Under the pieces are notes generated by a model. It made no database searches and was not told where the DNA came from. It was given only the letters and a program-made list of their open reading frames with translations. Below are positions 34,501 to 45,040 of a stretch of DNA of 64,000 bases, piece after piece. Both the position numbers and the translations under genes were made by a program. Positions within the stretch are counted from its first letter, which is position 1; each line of letters opens with the position of its first letter. The stretch comes from Labyrinthula sp. Ha (Eukaryota > Sar > Bigyra > Labyrinthulida > Labyrinthulaceae), in contig JAALGZ010000012.1 in the NCBI GenBank assembly GCA_015227615.1, positions 124,001-188,000 of the forward strand, given 5' to 3'.

Positions 34501-37113
34501 GCGGGAAGTAGTTATGATGCAAAATATATTCTAGATAGAATCAAGAAAAATCTAGCCTTAGCTGATAAAGTTCTTGGAGAAATCGTAATGTCGCTATTGG
34601 CTGAACGCTGTCATCCAATCAGATAGCTGTAGCTCAGCTCCAATCAAACACCGAAGCATAAAAACATAAGAGGAGAGATAAATAAATAGTCATAACACAC
34701 ACTTGAGACAAAAAGGCTATGTAGACCTGATGGTTTGATGCCACTTTCAATTCTGGGTATATGTGTTTGACTCGGATACGCTTTGTACATGCACATTTTC
34801 ATCCTGAACTGTGAAACAGCACTATTCGTATACCTTTACTAAAAATAGATATTATCGAGTCTAAAATGGGTATTGTACATATATTGCGAATGCAATTAAC
34901 AAATCAACCTCTGTAACCACAATCCAAAGATGTTCTTCATACGAAATAAATGGACGACAGTTTTAGATTCGATCTACACATACTGCCTCATTCCCTACTT
35001 ACATGGCAGGAGTTGGGCTCTTCTGGTACTATAACCACAAGATAATGATTAGATCTGAACAATTGGTCTGTTTCTTGCACCTAAAAATCACCCTCAATAA
35101 ACCAAAGATTTTTTTTATTTCATCCAACTCTTAGGTTGAATAAGATATGGCCCAAAGTACTTCATGCCCTAATACGTCTACCTGTACTAATCAAAAAGGA
35201 AAATTATCTTTGATTTTTACAGTTGCCGTATAATGCATTGCATTTTGTATTTATTTATTTATATTTAAACAAGAATATTTTCAAGCGTTAATTAATGTTT
35301 TAGTTCATATGTTTTTCTTTCTGAATTTTACCTTGATTTTTTTTTTAATATCTTTCATCATGTATAGTCTGGAAAGGGAAGTATTTTCTTTTGAATGTGG
35401 AGATGCAGTCTGTTTGATATGATAGTTAGTTCTAACTGTGGAATAATACTTTAAGTAAACAGAATCATTGAGGATATTATTAACCCATATAATGAAACAT
35501 TGAATCTCAGCAAGCGTCTGTGCCATTTATAAGATTATGCACCACGAACACAGAGCTTCCAGATTAAGTAAGGCCAACGTTAGCAAATCTTGGAAAAAAT
35601 TTAAAGTTTATGTTGAGATATCAGTGTCTTAACGAGTTCCATTTAAGCTACGATGTCATCAATATTTAAATACAACAAGTTGCTATTAGGGTAATATAAT
35701 GAAAGTCTTATTGTTGGAATTGTCACCCCGTTGTGAAAGAATTCCTTTGCTTTAACAAGAGAAACTAGAATATAAATAGAACCCCTAAACCTTGTTACGA
35801 CTTATCTCAAGCATAGGTGGAAAACGTCAATTTTCTCCCTTACTCTGCATTTGGGGTATTTCTCAGCTCTAGTGAGTCTTTGTATACTGTGGTAAAAAGA
35901 GTTGAGTACCCGATATCTGGATATAAAACCTTAAACTCAATAAGATATCCTTTTTAGCGTGTTTAAAAGAATTAAGTTCCTGGCCCCTTTGGGTTAATAT
36001 GTTAGAGTCAACTGGCGATGTCTTTTTATGCGCTTACTATTTTATGCACTTTTGTTCGTTGCAAAGGTCATAATTCCCTTGCAAATAATTTCGTTATAGC
36101 TACATTTACTAGGATCCTAATCCATCTTAATTTTCTAGCGGGGATAAACTCTTAGTAGTTTGCTTACTCGAATCTACCCAGCCTTCGAGTTGTTGGTTAC
36201 CGTACTATTATATCTTGCGGATTGGTCAAAAAAGTTTTAAGCTATTTGACAACTTCTATAATACATTTAATCAAGACTATTTGTAATCTGCTGTCTACCT
36301 GGAGAAGATTAACGTGACTGTAAGTAGTAAAACCCCCTGTGACACAAATAGAATGTAGGGTATAATTAGACTTTTACAACCTCTCTTAACTTAATACGTT
36401 GCCTAAGGCCAGTATAGCAGCTTTTCATGAGATGTAGTGGCTAAATCTTTAGCGTATGCTATGCCACAAGTCGGCTAATTAAGTTGTCCTTAAAATAAAG
36501 GGTAACTGTACTCATATTATTATTTGTTTTTACATAATAATTGAGGTTTCAATTCCTTAATAAATAGTGTGTTTATGACTTAGTGATTGAACTATGAATC
36601 AAGAAAATTATTCTTTACCAGCTGAAAGCTGTAAGTTATTTAATCGCAAACTTGTCTTCCTTTGCTGTGATTATTGGATATTTTAGTGCTCAACTATAAG
36701 TGCTCAAATTAATCGTAGATTCTATAAGTACTACACTAACTATTTACATTGTTTATAGAAAGTAGCAGACATAAATGGGGTACTCGGGAAGCCTCTCATG
36801 CAAGGATTAATATAGACAAAGAACTGTTGACCACCTTAGCCACAAGGGCAGCGTAGATCTTTTTTCTTTTGGTGGAACACAACTTCTCTTTTGTCTAGAA
36901 GTAAACCAACCAACAGCATTTGCTTCCAAAGAAAGTATATATATATATATATATATATTAAGAAACATAAGGAATTTCAGTTCGAGATTGAAACTTTTAA
37001 GGGTTCTGCTAAAGCTCCTCAGGACAGAAAAGTAAGAGCTTTAATATCTTTCCTTGGTGTCACCATCGTTACACTTACGAAACGTTATTAACTCTCTAAG
37101 TACTAAAATTATT
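31583..37113. other. 5.5-kb gene desert
   Basis: No supported gene. A (GA)n run near 31849-31861 creates charged peptides in several frames and should not be read as coding. A (TA)12 microsatellite lies at 36936-36959. Other open frames are short and featureless. Confidence 0.5.
36936..36959. repeat. (TA)n microsatellite
   Basis: About 12 uninterrupted TA units, the longest perfect simple repeat I noticed in the window. Confidence 0.9.
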
Positions 37114-37533
37114 CTAAAAGTTCTTCGATTGTTCAACACGTTTTTCCAGCAGCTTCAAACTAGCTAAACCTTGTTTCATGCACTGATCAGCACAGGTCTT
37201 AATTTCACCATTTAACCTGTCTACCAACTCAGGGGTTGCTTTGCTCGGATCACTTGGCATTTTATCTTTGGCTCTATCCTGACAATCCATAGCACATCGT
37301 TGAATCCTATCTTGAAAAGCGTTTAACTCTTGACTTAAAGTTTGTTCTACTCTTGATGTCTTTTGTTCACATTGTTGAACGCAGTTTTGAAACCCTTCCA
37401 TATTGCTGGAAGCGGTATCGCAGCACTTTGCTGAGCATAGAAAAGCTTCTTTCCGTACAGGAATAATTGTACTCTTTGCCAGACTATTGATCGTTTCTTG
37501 TACAGCTTGGTTCAACTTCGTGTTTAGATCCAT
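37114..37533 (-). CDS. FAM136A: FAM136A-like twin CX3C mitochondrial protein
   Basis: A 139-residue DUF842 protein, the same size as human FAM136A (138). Four CX3C motifs are visible: C33/C37, C51/C55, C80/C84 and C114/C118, the pattern of proteins imported into the mitochondrial intermembrane space by the Mia40 disulfide relay. FQDRIQRCAMDCQDRAKD is very close to the human core segment. The frame continues upstream for 22 codons to a TTG, but the ATG at 37533, preceded by AAAGAAAAGA, gives the family length and N-terminus. There is no intron. It is head-to-head with a probable mitochondrial outer-membrane protein, with 143 bp between start codons, so a shared promoter is likely. Confidence 0.88.
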   Translation of the reverse strand: MDLNTKLNQAVQETINSLAKSTIIPVRKEAFLCSAKCCDTASSNMEGFQNCVQQCEQKTSRVEQTLSQELNAFQDRIQRCAMDCQDRAKDKMPSDPSKATPELVDRLNGEIKTCADQCMKQGLASLKLLEKRVEQSKNF

Positions 37534-37676
37534 TCTTTTCTTTATTCCTTTTCTACAACGTTCTTTGAAAATTTCAATATGATTGGATGAGTCAACCAAC
37601 GAAATTGAAAATAATATCTCTAAATCCCGAGATCTGATTGGTTGCCCTGTGCAATGAAATCATTTCAATAAAATAG

Positions 37677-38783
37677 ATGAGAAAGTATGGAAGCTATACA
37701 GTTATTCTTGAACTGGGTTTTACTATGTTGTGTGCATCAACTCTAACTTTATTTTGGTGGAAGAGAGTTAGACAGAGTGCAAATATAGATTCTTTTCAGA
37801 ATATTTTTGATATGGTTGGAAATACCCCAATAGTTCGGATAAATGGACTAAGTCTAAAAACAGGATGTGAAGTCTTTGCAAAGTTAGAGTATACAAACCC
37901 AGGTGGAAGTAGTAAAGATCGAATAGCCAAGAACATAATTATCCATGCTCAGAATTTATTCGCGAAAGCTAAAATTGCAAACCCTAACCTCTCTACCTTA
38001 CACATCTTTGAAGGTACTTCTGGGTCAACAGGAATTAGCCTTGCGCTTTTTTGTCAATGGCGAGGACATAAATGCACAGTTGTCTTACCTGATGATCAAT
38101 CTGATGAAAAATATAAACAGCTTCTTTCTTTTGGGGCTTCACTAATCAAGGTTAAGAATGCATCTATTACAAATGATATGCATTATACACGAGTAGCAGA
38201 GAAGCTATCTAAGGAACCGAGCGAAACTGAGTTCAGATATTTTGCTAATCAGTTTCACAATGAATTAAACTTTCAAGCACATTATGAAACTACTGCTGCA
38301 GAAATTGAAAAACAGTTTTATCCAGAAGTTTTTGTCCATTCAGCGGGAACTGGTGGCACAATTGCAGGGGTCGCAAAATATTTTCATGATAGGAAGTTGA
38401 ATACTAAAATGATTTTGGCTGACCCCCAGGGATCAAGCTTAGAGTCGCTTGCGAATGATAGAGTTATGTATACGAAAGAAATGCAAGAAAAGGGACTCAA
38501 ACGAAACAGGTACGATTCTATTGTACAGGGTGTTGGTATGAACAGAATGACAAGAAATTTAGAAATAGGCATCAAATTTATTAATGCAGCAATAAAAATT
38601 ACTGATGAAGAGATGAAGCTTATGGCAAAGAAAATATTGAAGGAGGAAGGATTAATGATTGGTAGCAGCTCCGCACTAAATTTATGTGCTTGTGAAAGAG
38701 TAGGAAAAAAAATGAAGAAGGGGACAAAAATATTGACTTTATTCTGCAGTCACGGTTCTCGTGAACCTCATTTATTTATATGA
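37677..38783 (+). CDS. Membrane-anchored cysteine-synthase-like PLP protein (MCY1-like)
   Basis: A 368-residue fold-type II pyridoxal-phosphate protein of the O-acetylserine sulfhydrylase/cystathionine beta-synthase family. K80 in NPGGSSKDRIA is the expected Schiff-base lysine. GTSGSTGIS is the substrate-binding loop, with Ser in place of the usual Asn of TSGNTG, and AGTGGTIAG (about residues 224-232) is the phosphate-binding loop. Residues 8-28 form a hydrophobic segment followed by WWKRVRQ, an N-terminal membrane anchor. Yeast Mcy1 (YGR012W), an outer mitochondrial membrane protein, shares this layout, and enzymatic activity in that group is doubtful. There are no CBS or ACT domains. The ATG at 37677 is in frame with the anchor. 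It is divergent from the FAM136A-like gene, also mitochondrial. Confidence 0.88.
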   Translation: MRKYGSYTVILELGFTMLCASTLTLFWWKRVRQSANIDSFQNIFDMVGNTPIVRINGLSLKTGCEVFAKLEYTNPGGSSKDRIAKNIIIHAQNLFAKAKIANPNLSTLHIFEGTSGSTGISLALFCQWRGHKCTVVLPDDQSDEKYKQLLSFGASLIKVKNASITNDMHYTRVAEKLSKEPSETEFRYFANQFHNELNFQAHYETTAAEIEKQFYPEVFVHSAGTGGTIAGVAKYFHDRKLNTKMILADPQGSSLESLANDRVMYTKEMQEKGLKRNRYDSIVQGVGMNRMTRNLEIGIKFINAAIKITDEEMKLMAKKILKEEGLMIGSSSALNLCACERVGKKMKKGTKILTLFCSHGSREPHLFI

Positions 38784-41258
38784 AACGCTTAAAGGTAGAG
38801 CTTGCAAGTGTCTTACTGCATTATTATTTCCACAATTAATTTAGTTTTATTTGTTATAAGTTCTTGTGAGAACAGTGTAACACCTAGCTTCTAAATTGAA
38901 ACTAAGAAGGGTTTTTAGGTTGCATTTCTAAATCATTGCTCTGTTAATTAAGAAAACCTTTTTAGGTAAATTGGAGTTGCAAACAAAAAGTTTTAATTTA
39001 TTGAAATATAGGCTTGACTGTAGTTTTAAACAGCAGTTCCGATAGCTCTGGCTAAGCTTCCCTAGATCTGCCTCATTTCAGGTTGAAGAAGACATCTTTT
39101 TTAATTTCGTGCCTAAGAAACTGGGTAAAATGACAACCTAATCCTGGTTCAAAACATCTTTAACTGCAGGAAGTAAACTTAAAGCAATTTTTGAAACTCT
39201 TAAAATCGCCTCCCAGGTCTGTTTGCCCATTTTTGCTATAGTAGACTCATATTTCTCCTGGTGCTGATTATTTTGGGGAAGCCAGAAAATGAATATAAAG
39301 TATTTAGTAAGAATCTACCTACGTAATCAAAACTTCATTCTTAATATATAAATTTAAAGCATGCAACAACATCAAGTTCTTTGAGTACCTTTTGAAAAAG
39401 ATTCCTTTAAAAGAGGGCAGAGATGTAGTATTAGCACTCGGAATTTTGTAGTAGACTCTAAAAGTGTATCAATTAGAATGTAAACACCAAATTAACAGTC
39501 TAAAACAGTAATAAACAAGATTTTTCTCAATACGAAACTAGAGGTATACATCAATGACACTCTAGATTGGACATTGTAAGAATATACATAAACGTCAACC
39601 ATGGTCGTTCGGTCCCATTTACAATTACGGAAAGATTTAGTATCGCAATTGGAGAGATACAGGTCAATATAAATGTTTAATTGTGAATTGTGAGCAAGGA
39701 TGCCAAGTGATAACTCAAATCTTAAGCGACCTGTCAGAAAATCTCCAGACTACTGCGAATGGCTGGAAAAACTCACATAAATTCTTAGTGAGAACTAAGA
39801 GTTGTGACTATCTTTCTTGGAATAGCTCTGCCTGGTTCATACGCTAAATTATATAGTTACAAAATTCCACGGTTATTTTATTTCTCTACTACTATGCCTC
39901 AGAACTAACTTCTGAGTCCGAATAACTTTTGCATTAAATCACGGCATAAGATAAAACAGTATTTGTGTAATAGTGAAATACTTAATGGTTGAAACAAGTA
40001 AAAAAAAGAATTAACAACAAGTAGAAGTAGCCAAAACAACAAGAAAGATAGAATAAAAGTCTGGATAAATAGTTGATTTAATAAACTGACTGATTTTTGA
40101 GAGTAATCATTTTATGAATGAAGTTTATGGAGGAATATTTGGGTACATATAATATTGGGCATATGGCTCTTTCGGGAATATTGATTACTTTTTTGAAGAA
40201 CTCTTGAGTAACCTTCAAAACTAATGGAAGAACATTTAAGAAATTATCAAAAAAGTTTACCAGACTCTACCCTATATATATATGTTGCTTTAGCATAGTC
40301 GATGTGAACAACAATGAGACTATAGGCGGCGTTTACATGCTCCTGAAGCTTAAAGTAACTTTTGAAGAATAGATCGAACAAACATCTTGCTCTTTCAGTT
40401 TGTGGAATATCTCGATTGAAAATATATGTGTAAAAAAATACTGCATCCATGCAACATAATATGTTTCCTCATATAACTGGGGAAGGTACCAGGTTTTCCC
40501 CTTCTTCATATAGAAAATATGCAGTGTACAGGGCAGAGGCAGTCAACAATAGCTGCGAGATTAACATTTCACGGTTGGCAATATGAAGTGACTAGAGAAT
40601 GGGTTGGCTCTAAGATTCAGAATACATGGTATTGCAAAGTTTTTTTTAATTTGTATAAAGAGAGAAGAAGCGAAAAGTAGGCAGGTTGCGACAACAGGCC
40701 TTATTTAACAAAAAACTTAACAGTCGTACTTTGTTAGAAACAGCACATCAAATTAACCATTTTTAAAGTAATGGTAGCAAAATAACAAACTATATGATAA
40801 GGAAATTGAAAAAAATAGAATGGAATAAAAAGGGTATAGAGTATTCTAGGTGATCTATATTCTATGCTCTAAGTGATAACTTTTTCATCTGTACTCTGTG
40901 CGGAATACACTGCGCGAGGAACAAGATATTTGCACTCTATATAAGATTTATTAATTACAGCAGTCCTAATGGTTAAACCTATAATCACCTAGACGAAGGT
41001 TCTCTTGCCTTTTTCTACTATGGCCTGCTAAAGGCCAACTTAGCACTATAGTTATGCGATTTTTCTCACACTGGTAATATAACATTGTCCCAAAAAAATT
41101 ATATGTAATATCTGTTAACTATATGATGGCCATATGGCCCAATACCTATAGTACTTGCTGTAATCAACAAGAGTTACTATTAAGTAAAACAGAATTTAGG
41201 GTGTTATTTCCTTTCAGTTCTTTTGAAAACCAGAAAAATTGTCGGCTAGTTTAAATAA
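38784..41258. other. 2.5-kb gene-free region
   Basis: No supported gene. A perfect 12-base palindrome GGCCATATGGCC lies at 41128-41139, about 120 bp before the sulfotransferase start, and a related CCATATGGCCCAA string occurs near 25437. Otherwise I see only AT-rich sequence with dense stops. Confidence 0.45.
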
Positions 41259-42449
41259 ATGAAAATTATAGACGAATATGAACAAAAAAGACAACCAGTT
41301 CAATTAATCTGCTGCTTTTGTCTTGGAGCCCTTGTTCTGGTCACAGTGTTATTCCAAATCAGCAACCAGAGAGTTCCAAGTTTAGATGTGTCAACTGGAA
41401 GTGGAGCAGATCTCCAAACTACTAAACCCGAGTTCTATCAATCCATAGATGATGCTCAAGCAGAACAGCATTGGGAATATAAAAGTTTACAATGCAACCT
41501 TATTTACATTAAGTTAAAGAAAACTGCTTCATCTACTATGGGTGGAATTACCAGAGGCATTGCAGCGCGGAGATCAGAATTCTCTTACAAAGGCATTCAT
41601 ACTTTTTACAAAAAGTTCTTTAACAGCGCTGGAAAATATAAATGCAAAGTTATTGCTAATCATACACCACATCCAAAAAATCTTCCGGAAGTACTTTCTC
41701 CTCATTTACGAAATAAAACTTTCTTGTTTACTGTTGTACGAAATCCAAAAAGAACTTTTATTTCACATTATTTTCATGCTCATGTCTCAAGGCTAGGTGA
41801 AGGTTATAGCGATCCAATACTTACAGATTATATTAGTAATAACTTCTCCCCACATATTATGTCAAAAGTAATGGGCTCGCAGTATAATAGCTGCAAGGAA
41901 GCCTTTCATTGGGAACATTCTTTGAATAAATCTCAACTCGAAATTGCAGGTGGTAAATGTACAGCAGAAATTATGGCGGAGTATGATTTCATTGGTATTA
42001 CAGAACGTCTAGTTGAAAGTTTGGTTGTCTTGAAAAACATCTTAGGGCTAAAATTGACCGACATCCTCTTCATAGGTAACAGTAAGACAAACGGAGGATA
42101 CGATGATTTAGGTTTCCAGATAAAAAAAACAGTACTAACTCCTGCGGTCCAAGAAGCGTTGGATTCTAAAGGTACTTCTTTCAAATACTTCTACGACGAG
42201 AAAATCTGGGAAGCAGCAGATAAGAAATTAACAAAAACTATTGAGCATCTTGGGTTTGATACTATAAGTAAGCAGGTAGAAGAGTTCAATTCGTTACAGC
42301 AGGAAGCTGAGGCGTATTGCAAAGGCCGCATACATTTTCCCTTTAATAAAAATGGCAATAGAGATCCTTATGCATATCAAGACTGTTACTGGAATGACAA
42401 TGGCTGTGGAATTTTGTGCCTAGACGAGTTCATTGCGAATAGAAGCTAA
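41259..42449 (+). CDS. Galactose-3-O-sulfotransferase-like enzyme, copy 1
   Basis: A 396-residue type II membrane sulfotransferase that should transfer sulfate from PAPS to a sugar hydroxyl in the Golgi. Residues 15-33 form the signal anchor. KKTASST (K87-T93) is the 5'-phosphosulfate loop, as in animal Gal3ST enzymes (KTHKTASST). VRNPKRTFISHYF starting at residue 160 is the 3'-phosphate-binding element. The C-terminal block GRIHFP...DCYWNDNGCGI, with closely spaced cysteines, is shared by all three copies in the window. It has no intron and an ordinary length. It converges with a glycosyltransferase gene 83 bp away, which suggests joint work on a sulfated polysaccharide or glycan. The acceptor sugar is unknown. 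Confidence 0.85.
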   Translation: MKIIDEYEQKRQPVQLICCFCLGALVLVTVLFQISNQRVPSLDVSTGSGADLQTTKPEFYQSIDDAQAEQHWEYKSLQCNLIYIKLKKTASSTMGGITRGIAARRSEFSYKGIHTFYKKFFNSAGKYKCKVIANHTPHPKNLPEVLSPHLRNKTFLFTVVRNPKRTFISHYFHAHVSRLGEGYSDPILTDYISNNFSPHIMSKVMGSQYNSCKEAFHWEHSLNKSQLEIAGGKCTAEIMAEYDFIGITERLVESLVVLKNILGLKLTDILFIGNSKTNGGYDDLGFQIKKTVLTPAVQEALDSKGTSFKYFYDEKIWEAADKKLTKTIEHLGFDTISKQVEEFNSLQQEAEAYCKGRIHFPFNKNGNRDPYAYQDCYWNDNGCGILCLDEFIANRS

Positions 42450-42532
42450 TTTTAGTTCTGCCCTATTTGAAATTAGATAAAAATTGTCATGGTCTTCTTC
42501 TTGTAGTCTATTTTTTAGCTTTTTGGTGATTT

Positions 42533-43561
42533 CTAGTTGTCTTCTCTGCGTCTAAGAAACATTAACTGAATCCTTCTTTGCATGATCATCTTTCTAGCCG
42601 AAAAAGTGTTCCATTCATAAACGCCGTTGACTTTACTAATATCAGATACTTCAAGGGAGCCATCTACAAGAATATTGTGTCTATGCTGGTATTGTCTGTG
42701 CACCATTGAACCATGAGTCAGCACCTTAATATCTCCACATTCGGGGCAATTTAGAACACTTGAATTATCTCTAACCTGCATCACAGATGCGCCCCAATGT
42801 AGAACCAATTCAAAAATGTTTCTCGATAGTCTTTCTTTGAACTGAAAAAGGTCCCTCACGGATTCAGCTGAAAATGTGACGGACATTATCCTATCTGCTC
42901 CTCCAACAAGAGCAAGATCGAAAAACTTAGACTGCAACAAAAACTGTGCACTTGCAGCCCACGCATAGCCAGGATGAGAAATTTTGCGCAGCTCCTCATT
43001 GCCGGCTCGTTCTTGTAAGCTGCATTGCTCATCACTAGTTGCGTTACTTGAAGTTTCCTCGCGCTGAGCTTCTTTTGTAGCTATAAAGGAATTAAAAGGC
43101 CTAATAATTTGGTGCTTCTGTAGTAGTGTACATGCAGCAGAACTCCAATTATCATTCCAAAAGATCACATCAGCGTCCACCCAAGCAACATTCTCGCAAT
43201 GTTCCTGAAGAAAATCACTTTCTAAGCCAAGGTTAAGTAGATTTTCTTTGTGCCACATGACATTCTTCAATGAAGTTGAACGCCGTATTACGAAAAGATT
43301 GTATTGTATTAGGTCTCTTGCCTTTAACTCATCAAGAATATCCTGTATCCCTCCTACCAGCTGACCATTTTCATCGAAGTACTCCAACCAAACAAGAACA
43401 ACCGGTACATTTTGATTCAACAAAGAACTTAGAAATATTTCCAAGTTACTTTTTCTGGTTTCAAATTCTAACGGATTAAAAAATGTGGTTAATGCGCACA
43501 CACAGTTTCTAGCCGTTATTTGTTCCACCCAAAAACTCAATAAAAAAAGAAGAGGATTCAT
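42533..43561 (-). CDS. Putative GT-A type glycosyltransferase, secretory pathway
   Basis: A 342-residue protein with a hydrophobic N-terminus (LLFLLSFW), then a probable GT-A fold. WVDADVIF (residues 127-134) looks like the metal- and nucleotide-sugar-binding DxD motif. GYAWAA (198-203) and LVGGADRIM (218-226) resemble the acceptor-side loop of glycosyltransferases related to hexosyl- and mannosyltransferases, and paired histidines (H284, H288) lie near the C-terminus. I do not recognise the exact family or the donor. The frame runs six codons further upstream but begins with TTG; the first ATG is 43561. That ATG is only 6 bp from the oppositely oriented adenylosuccinate lyase ATG, and its leader is pyrimidine-rich, unlike other genes here. 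A Golgi role next to a sulfotransferase is inferred. Confidence 0.65.
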   Translation of the reverse strand: MNPLLFLLSFWVEQITARNCVCALTTFFNPLEFETRKSNLEIFLSSLLNQNVPVVLVWLEYFDENGQLVGGIQDILDELKARDLIQYNLFVIRRSTSLKNVMWHKENLLNLGLESDFLQEHCENVAWVDADVIFWNDNWSSAACTLLQKHQIIRPFNSFIATKEAQREETSSNATSDEQCSLQERAGNEELRKISHPGYAWAASAQFLLQSKFFDLALVGGADRIMSVTFSAESVRDLFQFKERLSRNIFELVLHWGASVMQVRDNSSVLNCPECGDIKVLTHGSMVHRQYQHRHNILVDGSLEVSDISKVNGVYEWNTFSARKMIMQRRIQLMFLRRREDN

Positions 43562-43567
43562 AAAGAA

Positions 43568-44992
43568 ATGATACAACAAAATTTGATACGGCGATTCAGT
43601 AAATTGCCCTTGAGTCCTTTAACAGCAATCTCTCCAGTTGATGGTAGGTACGCTCGGGTCACGGAAAGCTTGAGACAAAACTTCTCTGAATTTGGCTTGT
43701 TTAAGAACAGAGTCTTAGTTGAAGTTAAGTGGTTGCAACACCTTTCTGAAAACAATCTTTTACCAAAAAAACTAAATGATCGGGAAAGAAAGAAAGTTCA
43801 AAGCATATCTAATGAGTTTGATTTAACTTCAGCGGAAAGAATTAAGGAAATTGAGAAAACAACAAATCACGATGTTAAAGCAGTTGAATACTTTGTGAAG
43901 GAAAGGATAGAAGAACTTTCAAGTGATGATGATTTACACCCAATTGTAGAGTTTGTTCATTTCGGCTGTACCTCGGAGGATGTTAATAATCTGTCCTATG
44001 CACTGATGCTCAATGACTCGAAAAAAGTTGTAAGTTCCCACTTGAATAATGTCCTGTCTCAATTAAGAATCATGAGCACGAACACAGCAGATAAACCAAT
44101 GCTAAGTAGAACTCACGGACAGTCTGCCACGCCAACAACACTTGGAAAAGAGGTAGCCAATTACGTGAACAGAATAGAAAGATGCATGAAGATTCTTAAT
44201 TCTATCCCTGTTCTGGGAAAGTTTAACGGAGCCGTAGGCAATTTTGCATCACATAAAATTACATTTCCAGATGTAGATTGGCCTAAAGTTTCCAAAGATT
44301 TTATACAAAATGAGGTTTCAAACGACAGAGATTACACTATAGAGGCAAATGAATATAGTACCCAGATTGAGCCGCATGATGCCCTTGGATCTTATTCAGC
44401 AGCTTTAGCGCAGGTGAATGTAGTACTTCTTGATCTCTCTAGGGATTTTTGGGGATACATATCGTTAGGCTATCTATCACAAAAGACCATAGCCACTGAG
44501 ATTGGCTCAAGTACAATGCCTCATAAGGTGAACCCAATTGACTTCGAGAATGCTGAAGGAAACCTCGGTTTAAGCAATGCTTTATTGAATCATTTTTCTT
44601 CCAAACTTCCAGTTTCAAGATATCAAAGGGATTTATCTGACTCAACCGTATTGCGGAGCATTGGAACAGCTATATCACATTCTGTTATTGCTTACACGAG
44701 CCTTGCTAAAGGGTTAAATAAAGTGGATGCCAATGAGAAAAAAATGATGAAAGATCTAGAGGATAATGTTGAGGTGCTTGCTGAGGCCATCCAGATGGTG
44801 ATGAGAAGGTATCAAGTCCCCGGAGCATATGAAAAACTAAAGGAACTCTCAAGAGGCAAGAGGTTAACTCTGGACGAGGTTAAAGAATTTGTTCATACTC
44901 TGGACATACCCGTCGAGGATAAGAACAGGCTATTAGCGTTGACACCAGCAACATATACTGGCCTTTCCTTGGAGCAGGCTAAAAGAGTTTAA
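43568..44992 (+). CDS. purB: Adenylosuccinate lyase, bacterial/plastid PurB type
   Basis: A 474-residue enzyme catalysing two purine-synthesis steps: cleavage of SAICAR to AICAR and of adenylosuccinate to AMP, releasing fumarate. It closely follows the bacterial PurB pattern, not the animal or fungal ADSL type: SPVDGRYA (22-29), TTNHDVKAVEYF (98-109), RTHGQSATP with catalytic H183, and the mobile signature loop SSTMPHKVNPIDFEN (S314-N328). The first 16 residues, MIQQNLIRRFSKLPLS, are an extra basic stretch suggesting an organelle presequence. Plants carry the same type and target it to plastids. There is no intron. An in-frame stop at 43541 makes this the first possible ATG. It is divergent from the glycosyltransferase, with 6 bp between the two start codons. 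Confidence 0.95.
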   Translation: MIQQNLIRRFSKLPLSPLTAISPVDGRYARVTESLRQNFSEFGLFKNRVLVEVKWLQHLSENNLLPKKLNDRERKKVQSISNEFDLTSAERIKEIEKTTNHDVKAVEYFVKERIEELSSDDDLHPIVEFVHFGCTSEDVNNLSYALMLNDSKKVVSSHLNNVLSQLRIMSTNTADKPMLSRTHGQSATPTTLGKEVANYVNRIERCMKILNSIPVLGKFNGAVGNFASHKITFPDVDWPKVSKDFIQNEVSNDRDYTIEANEYSTQIEPHDALGSYSAALAQVNVVLLDLSRDFWGYISLGYLSQKTIATEIGSSTMPHKVNPIDFENAEGNLGLSNALLNHFSSKLPVSRYQRDLSDSTVLRSIGTAISHSVIAYTSLAKGLNKVDANEKKMMKDLEDNVEVLAEAIQMVMRRYQVPGAYEKLKELSRGKRLTLDEVKEFVHTLDIPVEDKNRLLALTPATYTGLSLEQAKRV

Positions 44993-45040
44993 GAAAAGTT
45001 TTCTCTCTTGATTTATTTATTAGCTGATGCGTAAATAGAC

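Noticed and set aside
34620-34650. tRNA A-box-like TAGCTCAGC
   Set aside because: No B box or acceptor pairing follows.
41128-41139. GGCCATATGGCC as a MADS CArG box
   Set aside because: The A/T core is four bases, not the six of a CArG box; kept only as a palindrome.
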